A program made the position numbers and the translations under genes. From positions 1 to 62,138 of the forward strand of contig NZ_LYXZ01000060.1 of NCBI RefSeq assembly GCF_001676615.1: 62,138 bases of DNA, read 5' to 3'. How positions within the stretch are numbered: the first letter of the stretch is position 1; the number at the start of each line of letters is the position of its first letter. The notes below the pieces were generated by a model. The model had not been told where the DNA came from and searched no databases. It saw nothing but the letters and a program-made list of their open reading frames with translations. Source of the stretch: Labrys sp. WJW. GTDB lineage: Bacteria; Pseudomonadota; Alphaproteobacteria; Rhizobiales; Labraceae. Below are positions 50,837 to 59,815 of this stretch, one piece after another.

Positions 50837-51811
50837 ATGTCGACCACCACCTCTCCCGATCCCACGCGACGGCGCCTCGGCTGGCTGACGGGGCGGCTCG
50901 AAGTGCGCATGCTCGGCCTCGCCATCGTGCTGGCGATCTGCCTGTCGCTGCTCTCGCCCTATTTCCTGACGCGATCGAACATCTTCAACATTCTCGACCA
51001 GTCGGTGGTGATCGGCATCGTCGCCGTCGGCATGACCTTCGTCATCCTCACCGGTGGCATCGATCTTTCGGTCGGATCGGTCGCCGGCTTGACGGGCATC
51101 ATCCTCGGCCTCGCCGTGCAGCAATATCCGCCGGCTTTGGCCGTGGCGCTCGCCATTCTCAGCGGAGCCGGCATCGGGCTGATCTCGGGGATCCTGATCG
51201 CCTATTTCGGGCTCGCGGCCTTCGTGGTGACCCTGGGCGTGATGGCGATCGGGCGCAGCCTCGCCTACATCCTCTCCGGCCAGACTGCGATCGCCTCGAT
51301 CCCCGATTCCATGCAGGCGATCGTCTATACCGACTTTTTCGGCGTTCCCGCCAATGTGCTGTTCCTGGCGCTGCTCTACATCCTGGCCTGGGCCTATCTG
51401 ACCTACACCAAGGGCGGGCGCACCATCTATGCCGTCGGCTCCAACAAGGAGGCGGCGCGGGCGGCGGGCCTGAGCGTGATGTTCTACTCCATCCTGCCCT
51501 ATGTGATTTCAGGCGCGCTTTCGGCGGTGGCGATCACCTTCTCGATCGGCCAGATCCTCTCGGCCGACCCGCTGATGGGCAATGCCTGGGAGCTCGATGC
51601 CATCGCGGCCGTGGTGATCGGCGGCGCCAGCCTGTTCGGCGGGCGCGGCTCGATCATCGGTACGCTGATCGGCGTCCTGATCATGGTGATGATCCGCAAC
51701 GGTCTCAATCTGATGGGGGTCTCGCCCTTTTGGCAGGGCTCGGCCATCGGCACCATCATCATCGTGGCGCTGTTGTTCGAGCGCCTGATCGGGCAGCGGG
51801 CGGGACGGTGA
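50837..51811 (+). CDS. Sugar ABC importer permease (RbsC type)
   Basis: 324 residues, about nine to ten helices. Family blocks: GIVAVGMTFVILTGGIDLSVGSVAGLTGI (about 65-93), GLAAFVVTLGVMAIGRSLAYILSGQ, TIYAVGSNKEAARAAGLSV (ATPase contact) and GASLFGGRGSIIGTLIGVLIMVMIRNGLNLMGVSPFWQ. ATG 50837 has AAGGA seven to eight bases upstream. It is the last gene of the operon and is followed at once by a paired-hairpin element. Confidence 0.92.
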   Translation: MSTTTSPDPTRRRLGWLTGRLEVRMLGLAIVLAICLSLLSPYFLTRSNIFNILDQSVVIGIVAVGMTFVILTGGIDLSVGSVAGLTGIILGLAVQQYPPALAVALAILSGAGIGLISGILIAYFGLAAFVVTLGVMAIGRSLAYILSGQTAIASIPDSMQAIVYTDFFGVPANVLFLALLYILAWAYLTYTKGGRTIYAVGSNKEAARAAGLSVMFYSILPYVISGALSAVAITFSIGQILSADPLMGNAWELDAIAAVVIGGASLFGGRGSIIGTLIGVLIMVMIRNGLNLMGVSPFWQGSAIGTIIIVALLFERLIGQRAGR

Positions 51812-51907
51812 GAAACGGTGGGTCGATCTCCAGATCGACCTTCTTGGAAACGCTATGCGTGCGGGCGTGCGAAGAAGGTCGATCTGGAGATCGACCCACC
51901 GTGTTTC
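51812..51907. repeat. Paired-hairpin intergenic element, copy 6
   Basis: Arms read GAAACGGTGGGTCGATC... and ...GATCGACCCACCGTGTTTC. Each has an inner hairpin, GGTCGATCTCCAGATCGACC and its complement. It starts at the stop codon of the permease and lies 46 bases before the end of the convergent htpG, so it may end both transcripts. Confidence 0.8.
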
Positions 51908-51952
51908 GTTCGCCCCGTAGACGATACGGGTCCGAAGACCCGCCCCCCAAAC

Positions 51953-53869
51953 CTACCCCAGGCTCTTGGCCAGCACCTGCGAGAGGCGCTCGGCAAAGCC
52001 GGTCGGATCGGTCGGCACCGTGCCGTCGAGAATGCGGGCCTCGTCGAGGAGCAGGCGCGTGGCGCTCTCGATGAAGGCAGCATCGCCGCCGGCCTCGCGC
52101 GCCGTGGCGAGACGCGTCACCAGGGCGTGGCGCGGATTGATCTCCAGGATCGGCTTCTGCAGGGCGCCGTCGAGCTTGCCGGCGCTGGCGAGGATCTGCT
52201 CCATGCGCTTGTCCATGCCGCTATCGGGTGCCACCAGGCAGACAGCGCTGGAGGTCAGCCGCTCGGAGGCGCGCACGTCGGAGACATCCTCGCCCAGCGT
52301 GGTCTTGAGATAGGCGATGTAGGAGGCGATGGCCGCGCTCACTTCCGGCGCCTGCTCCTCCAGCTTTTCAGCCAGTGGGATCAGATCGAGATCGGCGGCG
52401 CCCTGCGTCACCGACTTGAAGGGCTTGCCTTCGAAGCCGAGTGCCGAAGTCACCCAGAAGCTGTCGACCGGATCGGAGAGCAGCAGCACCTCGATGCCGC
52501 GCGCGCGGAAACCTTCGAGATGGGGCGAGTTTTCCAGGCGCTTCGCGTCGTCGCCGGCGAGATAGTAGATCGACGTCTGGTTGTCCTTGAGGCCGGCGAC
52601 GTAATCCTTGAGTGAGCGCCATTCGCCACCCGAGGTCGTGGTCTTGAAGCGGGCGAGGGCAAGCAGCGCATCCCGCCGCTCGAAATCCTCATAGAGACCT
52701 TCCTTCAGGACGGCGCCGAAATTCTCCCAGATCTTGACATAGGCGGGGGTGTCCGAGGTGGCGAGCTTCTCCAGGTCGGAGAGCACGCGCCCCGTCACCG
52801 CCTTGCGGATCGCGGTGAGCAGGGGGCTTTCCTGGATCATTTCGCGCGAGACGTTGAGCGGCAGGTCGGCCGAATCGATCAAGCCGCGCACGAAGCGCAG
52901 ATAGCCGGGAACGAGGTCTGCTTCGTCGGAGATCAGCACGCGCCGCACGTAGAGCTTCATGCGGCCCTTGCGCTGGGGGTCGAACAGGTCGAACGGGCGC
53001 GAGCCGGGCACGAAGGCCAGCATCGTGTATTCCTGCCGGCCCTCGGCGCGGAAGTGGATGGTGAGCGCCGGATCGTCGAACTGACCGGCGACGCTGCGAT
53101 AGAAGTCGGTGTAGTCAGCTTCGGAAATGTCGGATTTCGGGCGAGTCCACAGGGCGGCACCATCGGCGATCTGCCGCGCTTCGGCATCCGGCTTGTCGGC
53201 AAGCAGGATAGGCACCGGCACATGGCCGGAATGGGTCTTGATCAGGTTTTCGATCGTGTAGGCTTCGGCGTAGGACTTGGCGTCCTCCATCAGATGGAGC
53301 ACCACCCTGGTGCCGCGGGCAGGGGCCTCCTCGAGGCCAACAGGCGCCACCGAATAGGAGCCCTTGCCGTCCGAGGTCCAGACATTGGCGACGTCGCTGC
53401 CGGCGCGACGGGAGAACACCTCCACCTTGTCGGCGACCATGAAGGTCGAATAGAAGCCGACGCCGAACTGGCCGATCAGCTGGCTGCCTTCGGCCTGCTG
53501 GGCCGTTTCGAGCCGCTCGACGAAAGCCTTGGTGCCGGAGCGCGCGATGGTGCCGAGCGCCTCGATCATCTCCTCCGCGGTCATGCCGATGCCGTTGTCG
53601 GCGACCGTGATGCGCCTGGCCTCGGCATCGAGGGTGATGCGGATCGTGCCCTTCTGGTCTTCCCCGAGCAAGGCGGGATCGGACAGGGATTCGTAGCGCA
53701 GCTTCTCGCAGGCATCGGCCGCGTTGGAGATCAATTCGCGCAGGAAGACATCCTTGTCGGAATAGACCGAGTGCACCATCAGATGCAGCAGCTTGGCGAC
53801 GTCGGCCTCGAAGGTATGGCTCTGCGGCGCGGCAATGTCCGGGCCGGCGCTTTCGGCTTCAGCGCTCAT
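51953..53869 (-). CDS. htpG: Molecular chaperone HtpG (Hsp90 family)
   Basis: 638 residues, the full bacterial Hsp90 length. The N-terminal ATP site shows LRELISNAADACEKLRY, ADNGIGMT and GQFGVGFYSTFMVAD. The middle domain has KLYVRRVLISDEADLVPGYLRFVRGLIDSADLPLNVSREMIQ, with the catalytic Arg in the last block. The C-terminal dimerisation domain starts at about 510. ATP-driven folding of client proteins in the cytosol. Single gene with no partner. Confidence 0.97.
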   Translation of the reverse strand: MSAEAESAGPDIAAPQSHTFEADVAKLLHLMVHSVYSDKDVFLRELISNAADACEKLRYESLSDPALLGEDQKGTIRITLDAEARRITVADNGIGMTAEEMIEALGTIARSGTKAFVERLETAQQAEGSQLIGQFGVGFYSTFMVADKVEVFSRRAGSDVANVWTSDGKGSYSVAPVGLEEAPARGTRVVLHLMEDAKSYAEAYTIENLIKTHSGHVPVPILLADKPDAEARQIADGAALWTRPKSDISEADYTDFYRSVAGQFDDPALTIHFRAEGRQEYTMLAFVPGSRPFDLFDPQRKGRMKLYVRRVLISDEADLVPGYLRFVRGLIDSADLPLNVSREMIQESPLLTAIRKAVTGRVLSDLEKLATSDTPAYVKIWENFGAVLKEGLYEDFERRDALLALARFKTTTSGGEWRSLKDYVAGLKDNQTSIYYLAGDDAKRLENSPHLEGFRARGIEVLLLSDPVDSFWVTSALGFEGKPFKSVTQGAADLDLIPLAEKLEEQAPEVSAAIASYIAYLKTTLGEDVSDVRASERLTSSAVCLVAPDSGMDKRMEQILASAGKLDGALQKPILEINPRHALVTRLATAREAGGDAAFIESATRLLLDEARILDGTVPTDPTGFAERLSQVLAKSLG

Positions 53870-54020
53870 GAAAACTCACTCTTGCTTGATGATCGTCTTG
53901 GGACTGGGTGGCGGGAACGCCGCTGCACAGATGGACAATCTCGGCGAGGGATTCAAGAGAGAGCTTGGAAAAGGGGCGGCGGGCGCCGGACGACGGAGGC
54001 ATCGCATCCGTGGGAGGGCG

Positions 54021-54128
54021 GAAGCGGGCGAGACGTCCGCGGTCCCAGCGGCGATGCCTCTTGCGTGATTGCTGGAAGGTTCGCACCGGAAGCGGCAAGG
54101 CTGGGACCGCGGACGTCCCGTCCGCTTC
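54021..54128. repeat. Paired-hairpin intergenic element, copy 7
   Basis: Arms 54024-54049 and 54100-54125 are 26-base inverted copies with two mismatches. They contain the core GACGTCCGCGGTCCCAGC. The inner hairpin GCGGACGTCCCGTCCGC is the same as in copy 1 at 10374. Confidence 0.8.
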
Positions 54129-54181
54129 TCGGCGGCCAGCATGCGCGAGGGATTGTGAGCGCAGGCCTGCCCAAAAGAGCC

Positions 54182-54213
54182 AAAAAGAAAGGCCGGTTCC
54201 AGAGGAGCCGGCC
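54182..54213 (-). terminator. Intrinsic terminator downstream of the PTS block
   Basis: On the minus strand a 10-bp stem (54204-54213 with 54191-54200, one G-U pair) closes the loop TCT and is followed by TTTCTTTTT. It faces the transcript that runs through the HPr gene (ending at 54568) and leaves a ~370-base 3' untranslated stretch. Confidence 0.7.
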
Positions 54214-54567
54214 TGCATTTCTTGGGTCATCTAACGCCACCTCGGCGGACCCGGTCCGACAAAGTCGGGGGGCTGGGGGGCTGAGGTTTCCGGCTTACGC
54301 CGGACCAGGTGCCGAGGTAACGAGGAGAAAAGTCGCGCCGGGCTGGGGCGGCCCCTGGGCTGGATTGCGGCAAAGTCGTGACTTTTGGTGAAGTTATATT
54401 TCCGGTGTGCGCTGCAGCAAACTCCCTGCCGGGAGGACTGCAGCCCACGCACGAAAATGCCGCCGCGGCCGAGCCGGCGGGGCCTGACAAGATGGAGATT
54501 GGGGGAGTTGGCGGGGGCCGCCTTTATTGCCGCTGCTTCGACGCCAAAAGCTGGGTGTCGTTTGCCT

Positions 54568-54924
54568 TCAGGCTTCCTCGCCGAACTTGTCGGCCAACAG
54601 GGCTTCCAGGGCATCCATGCAAGCCTGGGCATCGCTGCCCGCCGTCTCAACCACGATGCTGGTGCCACGGGCCGCGGCCAGCATCATCAGGCCCATGATC
54701 GACTGGCCGCCGACCGTTTCACCGCACCGCGTCACCTTGACGGTGGCATCGAAACCTTCGGCCGTCTGCACGAATTTCGCCGAGGCGCGGGCGTGCAGGC
54801 CCTTGAGATTGATGATGGGGAGGATACGGACGATACCGCCGTCCATGGTGGGAGCGGGAGCCGCTTCCGGTTCTGCGCAGGCTTGCTCGTCGGTGCTGCC
54901 GGTCTGCATCTGCTGCTTGTGCAT
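54568..54924 (-). CDS. ptsH: HPr-type phosphocarrier protein of the PTS
   Basis: 118 residues with a ~26-residue N-terminal extension before a normal HPr core. The phosphorylated histidine lies in KGLHARASAKFV (His44; His18 in the short form). The regulatory serine lies in GGQSIMGLMML (Ser75), the HprK target. ATG 54924 has GGAG about nine bases upstream. ATG 54846 would give a standard 92-residue HPr but has no ribosome site. Without sugar-specific EII membrane proteins, this HPr works in a regulatory phosphorelay, receiving phosphate from PtsP/EI. Confidence 0.9.
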   Translation of the reverse strand: MHKQQMQTGSTDEQACAEPEAAPAPTMDGGIVRILPIINLKGLHARASAKFVQTAEGFDATVKVTRCGETVGGQSIMGLMMLAAARGTSIVVETAGSDAQACMDALEALLADKFGEEA

Positions 54925-55079
54925 CGAGGAGGTCTCCGCCTGCATCTGCACCGGGGTGCACCCGCTTGGGGCACTGCTGCCCCAACATTTGGCCCAAGGA
55001 TTGCTGAATGCGAGCGGTACCGCAAGAGCCGCCTCGGCAAGTTTCTGGCCGTGACCAGCATAGTTGAATGAACGTCGAA

Positions 55080-55481
55080 TCATTGGCCTGACAACACACG
55101 ACTGGCAATGTTGATATATTTCCTGCCAGCCTCTTGGGCGCGCGTGACGGCCTCAGCGAGGGGAACCTCGCTGCGCAGCCGCGCCAGTTTGACGAGCATG
55201 GGAAGGTTGATGCCGGCCACGACCTCGATGGAGGGGCCGCTCATCACGGAAATCGCCAGATTTGAAGGTGTTCCTCCGAACATATCCGTGAGTACAGCCA
55301 CCCCGGAGCCGTCTTCGACCCGGCCGATGGCATCGATGATGTCGCGGCGGCGTTGCTCGACATCGTCCTCGGGGCCGATATCGATGGCCTCGACATTACG
55401 CTGCGGCCCAACGACGTGCTCGAGGGCCGACAGGAACTCGGTTGCAAGGTGACCATGCGTAACAAGCACCATGCCGATCAT
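55080..55481 (-). CDS. PTS EIIA component, mannose/fructose family (regulatory)
   Basis: 133 residues of the EIIA-Man fold. The phosphorylated histidine is His9 (MVLVTHGHLATEFL), with VLTDMFGGTPSNLAI (about 63-77) and the VVAGINLPMLVKLARLR block as family markers. In alphaproteobacteria this EIIA is not linked to a sugar permease; it is an output of the HPr relay. It lies between hprK and ptsH. Confidence 0.92.
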   Translation of the reverse strand: MIGMVLVTHGHLATEFLSALEHVVGPQRNVEAIDIGPEDDVEQRRRDIIDAIGRVEDGSGVAVLTDMFGGTPSNLAISVMSGPSIEVVAGINLPMLVKLARLRSEVPLAEAVTRAQEAGRKYINIASRVLSGQ

Positions 55482-55775
55482 AGGATGATCCGCATCGAAT
55501 CTTTCCGGTCGCCGTCGCTATCGCGACAACAATCCAGGTCCTTTTCGCTTTCGCGCCACCCGGTGTTGGGCAAAATGAGACGACGCCTCCGCAACGCACG
55601 GCCAGGATGCCCTTCGGACAACCTGCAACCCGTAGCTCCGAGGCCTGATATTATTCCCGCGCTGCACAAAAACAAGCCTCTCTCCGGCTCACATTGTCGC
55701 AGTCTCGTCACATCATGGCCATAGGCATCAACGTTTCGTTAACGCTGACCGGCGCGGGTCGGGCCTGGAATCCGG

Positions 55776-56243
55776 TCAAACCGGTGGCAATTGCGGCAAG
55801 ATGGCCTCAATCAGGGCGACAGCTGCCTGAAAATCGCGAGGAACCGGCAGATAGGGCAAGTCCACGCCTTCCAGCCTGATGTGCCGAATATTTTTGCTGG
55901 GGATGACGATCTCTGCGTCATCGTCGAGAATATCCACAACCAGGCCGACAGGCGCCGAGGGCTGCCAGTCGATCCGTTCGATGCCGGCATCCCGCAGGCC
56001 GCTGCTGCGTCGCTCGATCAGGCCGGCTATGGCTGATGGCACGGAGGCGATCAGCCTGCCCTCGACGAGTTCGAGATAGACGCGGTCGTCTCCCACCAGG
56101 CGGGCCTGGCGGCCACGAACCGGTGCGGTTTCGATGAAGTGCAGGGCCAACCGGCTCTTGCCGGCGCCGGAGGCGCCGCGCAGCAGTATGCCCTGTCCGT
56201 CGATGACGAAGCAGGTTGCATGCACGGTGGGCGAGGCTGGCAT
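55776..56243 (-). CDS. hprK: HPr kinase/phosphorylase, short alphaproteobacterial form
   Basis: 155 residues, only the catalytic C-terminal domain of the Firmicutes enzyme. Walker A is LLRGASGAGKS (Gly23-Ser30) and the general acid/base block is LVGDDRVYLE (about 49-58). It phosphorylates the HPr serine. It starts two bases after the chvG stop, so the two are co-transcribed and translationally linked. Loss of the N-terminal domain is normal in this class. Confidence 0.93.
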   Translation of the reverse strand: MPASPTVHATCFVIDGQGILLRGASGAGKSRLALHFIETAPVRGRQARLVGDDRVYLELVEGRLIASVPSAIAGLIERRSSGLRDAGIERIDWQPSAPVGLVVDILDDDAEIVIPSKNIRHIRLEGVDLPYLPVPRDFQAAVALIEAILPQLPPV

Positions 56244-56245
56244 AT

Positions 56246-57988
56246 TTAGGCCTGCGCAGCCGGCAACCGGGCCACGAAACGGGCGCCGAGCACTTTTTCG
56301 CCGTCCTTGCGGTTCTCGACCCAGAGCTTGCCGCCATGGGCCTCGATGATCTGCTTGGAAATGGACAGGCCGAGGCCCGAATTCTGGCCGAAGCCCTGTT
56401 CCTCCGGACGGTCGGTGTAGAAGCGCTCGAAGATCCTCTCGATGGCATGGTCCGGCACGCCCGGCCCGTCATCCTCCACCGCGATCTCGACATCGTTCTT
56501 GTTCCGCCGCAACTCGACGCGCACCTCGCCGTTCCGGGGCGAGAAGGAGCGGGCATTGTCGACGAGATTGTTGATGACCTGGCCGAGCCTGGAATCATGA
56601 CCATTGATGAAAAGGGCCTGCGGCGGCAGGCCCGTCGGCATGGACAGGCGCACCGTGACACCGTCCTCGCGCTCGACCGAGTTGAACACGCCGGTGAGAG
56701 CGGTGAGCAGCCTGCCGAGATCGACGGGCTCGGCGCCGGACCGCAGCAGTTCGGCATCCAGACGCGAGGCGTCGGAAATGTCCGAGATCAGCCGGTCGAG
56801 TCGGCGGACATCGTGCTGGATCACCTCGAGCAGCCGATTGCGCGAGGTGTCGTTGCGAGCGAGCGGCAGGGTCTCGACGGCCGAACGCAGCGAAGTCAGC
56901 GGGTTCTTGAGCTCATGGGCGACATCGGCTGCGAAGCTCTCGATCGCCTCGATGCGCTTGAACAGGGCATTGGTCATGTCGCGCAGGGCACCAGAGAGGT
57001 GGCCGATCTCGTCGGAGCGTTCGGTGAAATCGGGGATTTCCTGGCGCGATTTCACGCCGTAGCGCACCCGCTCGGCAGCCCGCGCCAACTGGCGGATCGG
57101 GCCGGCGATGGTGCTCGCCAGCAGGATCGACAGGATCACCATCACCACCGCGGCAACGGCGAAGACCCTGAGGATGGCGAGGCGCTCGGCCGTGACGATC
57201 TCGTCGATCTCGCCGGGGCGCGTCGAGAGCAGCAGCACGCCCAGCACCGACTTGAAGCGCTGGATCGGCACGGCAACCGAAACGATGGATTCGTTCTGCT
57301 CGTTGATGCTCACCTGGGTGGAGGGAGCGCCGCTGAGCGCCGTTATCACTTCCGGATAGCCCTTGCCGTTTTGGTTGCCGAGTTCCTTGTAAAGCGGCGC
57401 ATCGGAACGGAAGAGGTAGCGCTTGACCGTGTTCCAGACCCGCTCCGCCAGGTTCTGTTCCTGCTTGGGCTGCGGCAGGTCGGTGCGGACGATGTCGGAA
57501 TAGATGAACAGGGCCCTGGAATCGATCACCAGATTGCCGTCGCGGTCATAGACCCGAGCGCGCAATTTCGTTGGCGAGATCAGGCGCCGCATCAGTGGCG
57601 CGACCTTTTCCGGATTGATCGGAAAGTCGAGCGAGCTTGCGTCGTCGCTCTCATCTTCGCCCGCCGCCTGCTGTTCGAGGAGTTTTTCCGGATCGATGCG
57701 GATCGAGCCGGTCTCGACGGAGGCCGAGGCGGCCACGGCGCTCGCCATGATCTCGCCCTGGGTGAGCAGGGCCTGCACGCGTGCGTCGATCAGGCCTTCG
57801 CGGAACTGGTTGAGATAGAAGATGCCGACGACCAGGGCGACCAGGCCGGCCAGGTTCAGCACGACGATGCGTCGTGTCAGGCTCGAGAAGGTTTGCACGG
57901 TGATCGCGCGCAAGGCCAGCCGCAGGCGCCGCCGGATGATCGATCGCGATTTTGGGTGTTCGGACGAGGTGGCGCGCTCGGGGCTCAT
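56246..57988 (-). CDS. chvG: Sensor histidine kinase ChvG (ExoS)
   Basis: 580 residues. TM1 lies at about 41-60, a ~210-residue periplasmic sensor at 61-270, and TM2 at 271-293. HAMP follows, then the phospho-acceptor His358 in FAADVAHELKNPLTSLRSAVETLPLAR. The ATPase domain has N and G boxes (NLVDNARSFS, DDGPGVPDHAIERIFERFYTDRPEEQGFGQNSGLGLSI). In rhizobia and Brucella (BvrS) it responds to acid or envelope stress and is held in check by ExoR; no exoR is in the window. It phosphorylates ChvI. Confidence 0.95.
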   Translation of the reverse strand: MSPERATSSEHPKSRSIIRRRLRLALRAITVQTFSSLTRRIVVLNLAGLVALVVGIFYLNQFREGLIDARVQALLTQGEIMASAVAASASVETGSIRIDPEKLLEQQAAGEDESDDASSLDFPINPEKVAPLMRRLISPTKLRARVYDRDGNLVIDSRALFIYSDIVRTDLPQPKQEQNLAERVWNTVKRYLFRSDAPLYKELGNQNGKGYPEVITALSGAPSTQVSINEQNESIVSVAVPIQRFKSVLGVLLLSTRPGEIDEIVTAERLAILRVFAVAAVVMVILSILLASTIAGPIRQLARAAERVRYGVKSRQEIPDFTERSDEIGHLSGALRDMTNALFKRIEAIESFAADVAHELKNPLTSLRSAVETLPLARNDTSRNRLLEVIQHDVRRLDRLISDISDASRLDAELLRSGAEPVDLGRLLTALTGVFNSVEREDGVTVRLSMPTGLPPQALFINGHDSRLGQVINNLVDNARSFSPRNGEVRVELRRNKNDVEIAVEDDGPGVPDHAIERIFERFYTDRPEEQGFGQNSGLGLSISKQIIEAHGGKLWVENRKDGEKVLGARFVARLPAAQA

Positions 57989-58066
57989 CGGGTCTGGTAC
58001 GAAATTCTATCGAGAGGAGCGCGAGAGCCTGCTTCAGGGCATGAAGAAGGCATCATTTCAGGGAAG

Positions 58067-58093
58067 GGCCTTCCCCGCTGCGCGGAGAAGGCC
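58067..58093 (-). other. Hairpin between chvI and chvG
   Basis: A 12-bp stem (58067-58078 with 58082-58093, one mismatch) closes a 3-base loop in the 130-base gap between the response-regulator and kinase genes. No U-tract follows. It would stabilise the chvI end of the transcript or reduce read-through to chvG. Confidence 0.5.
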
Positions 58094-58118
58094 TCCAGGG
58101 TGAGCCGGGAGGAAACCC

Positions 58119-58817
58119 TCACGCTTCCTTGAAGCGATAGCCGACACCATAGAGCGTCTCGATCATCTCGAAATCGTCGTCGGCCTGCTTGAACTTCTTG
58201 CGCAGGCGCTTGATGTGGCTGTCGATGGTGCGATCGTCGACATAGACCTGGTCGTCATAGGCCGCATCCATTAGGGCATTGCGGCTCTTGACCACGCCCG
58301 GGCGCTGGGCGAGGGCGTGCAGGATCAGGAACTCGGTGACGGTGAGCACCACCGCCTCGCCCTTCCAGGTGCAGGTGTGGCGTTCGGGATCCATGCGCAA
58401 CAGGCCGCGTTCCAGGATCTTCGCGTCCGAAGCCTTGGTAGCGGCGGCATCCTTGGGCTGGAAACGGCGCAGGACAGCCTTTACGCGCTCCACCAGAAGG
58501 CGCTGCGAGAAGGGTTTGCGGATGAAATCGTCGGCGCCCATCTTCAGGCCGAACAATTCGTCGATCTCCTCGTCCTTGGAGGTGAGGAAGATCACCGGCA
58601 GCTCGGACTTCTGGCGCAGGCGGCGCAGCAGCTCCATGCCGTCCATGCGGGGCATCTTGATGTCGAAGATGGCGAGATCCGGCGGATTGGCCTTCAGACC
58701 GTCCAGGGCCGACATGCCGTCATTGTAGGTCTGGATGCGATAGCCTTCCGCCTCCAGCGCGATGGAAACCGAGGTCAGAATGTTGCGGTCGTCATCGACC
58801 AGCGCAATCGTCGGCAT
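58119..58817 (-). CDS. chvI: Response regulator ChvI
   Basis: 232 residues of OmpR/PhoB type. The receiver domain has the acidic pocket VDDD (8-10), the phospho-acceptor Asp52 (IFDIKMPRMDG), Thr in FLTSKD and Lys in IRKPF. The winged helix follows, ending TIDSHIKRLRKKFKQADDDFEMIETLYGVGYRF. ATG 58817 has AAAGGA seven bases upstream and gives the standard N-terminus MPTIALVDDD. The first gene of the chvI-chvG-hprK run. Confidence 0.96.
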   Translation of the reverse strand: MPTIALVDDDRNILTSVSIALEAEGYRIQTYNDGMSALDGLKANPPDLAIFDIKMPRMDGMELLRRLRQKSELPVIFLTSKDEEIDELFGLKMGADDFIRKPFSQRLLVERVKAVLRRFQPKDAAATKASDAKILERGLLRMDPERHTCTWKGEAVVLTVTEFLILHALAQRPGVVKSRNALMDAAYDDQVYVDDRTIDSHIKRLRKKFKQADDDFEMIETLYGVGYRFKEA

Positions 58818-59018
58818 TGCAATCCTTTCATGACGCGGTGTAACCGCCAAAGGCTATTATGATGGTTTGCGCGGCAAATCACCATACTTGCCTTCGCATT
58901 CTACGCCTAAACCGGCGGAAGTGTGACAATTATCGGTTCAAAACGGTACTTCTTGTTGCCAATTGGCGGCAAAACGGCATTTTCAAACTGTTTCCATCCA
59001 AACGAGTCTTCTAAAGCG

Positions 59019-59792
59019 ATGTCTTCAAGCGATACCACGCGTCTGCCCGGCCAGCCGGTTCCGGCGAGCCAGCCTGCCGATTTCGAGCCCGTTGCCGAGG
59101 GCAAGGCACTGCTCCGGCGCATCCGGGCCGGCGCGCTGGCGACACTTGATTCGAGCGATGGCTCCCCCTTTGCCAGCCTCGTCAATACAGCCACAGATTT
59201 CGATGGGGCTCCGCTGCTGCTGCTCTCCCGGCTGGCCGCCCACCGGACCAATCTCGAGAAGGACGCCCGCATTTCCCTGCTGCTGAGCGAAGGCGGCAAG
59301 GGCGATCCGCTTGCCCATGCTCGCCTGACGGTGAAAGGCATCGCCGAGATCGTGGAAGGGGAAGAGGCCAGGGCTTGCAAGGCACGCTTCCTTGCGCGTC
59401 ATCCAAAATCGGCGCTCTACGCCGATTTTCCCGATTTCAGCTTCTTTCGCGTGATGGTGAGCGGAGGCCACCTCAATGGCGGCTTTGCACGCGCCGCCCT
59501 GCTGTCGGCGGAGGAACTCCTTACCGACGTCAAGGACGCGGAAGCCCTGCGCATGGCGGAGGCCGGGGCGATCGAGCATATGAACGCCGACCACGCCGAT
59601 GCCGTCAGGCTCTATGCCACCAAATTGCTCGGCGGCCGTGATGGCCCCTGGCGGATCACGGGCATCGATCCGGAGGGCCTGGATCTCGCCTTCGCCGACG
59701 ACACGCTGCGCCTCGTCTTCGACAAGCCGGTCCTGGACGCCACGGCGCTGCGGCTGACGCTGGTGCACCTGGCCGAGAAGGCTCGGGGCTGA
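59019..59792 (+). CDS. HugZ-like / pyridoxamine-phosphate-oxidase-fold protein with DUF2470
   Basis: 257 residues. The N-terminal split barrel (about 20-160) shows GKALLRRIRAGALATLDSSDGSPFASLVNTATDFDGAPLLLLSRLAAHRTNLEKDARISLLL, typical of the HugZ/PNPOx-like group. The C-terminal DUF2470 domain carries IEHMNADHADAVRLYATKLL (about 190-209). HugZ proteins bind or degrade heme; others bind flavin. No heme-uptake genes are adjacent, so the function is uncertain. ATG 59019 was chosen over a start 32 codons upstream because those residues lie in an AT-rich leader. Confidence 0.85.
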   Translation: MSSSDTTRLPGQPVPASQPADFEPVAEGKALLRRIRAGALATLDSSDGSPFASLVNTATDFDGAPLLLLSRLAAHRTNLEKDARISLLLSEGGKGDPLAHARLTVKGIAEIVEGEEARACKARFLARHPKSALYADFPDFSFFRVMVSGGHLNGGFARAALLSAEELLTDVKDAEALRMAEAGAIEHMNADHADAVRLYATKLLGGRDGPWRITGIDPEGLDLAFADDTLRLVFDKPVLDATALRLTLVHLAEKARG

Positions 59793-59815
59793 AAGGTATT
59801 CTGGCCAGGACGGAT

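Larger units (their letters stand above)
53870..54567. other. 698-base gap between htpG and HPr genes
   Basis: Contains the paired-hairpin element copy 7 (54021-54128) and a strong minus-strand terminator (54182-54213). The remaining GC-rich stretch 54214-54567 has frames open by composition only, with no ribosome site or family match. The htpG promoter must lie in the first ~150 bases but no consensus heat-shock promoter was evident. Confidence 0.6.

Noticed and set aside
54231..54668. 145-codon minus-strand frame between HPr and the terminator
   Set aside because: It overlaps the HPr gene in another frame, has no ribosome site and is proline/arginine-rich low-complexity sequence.
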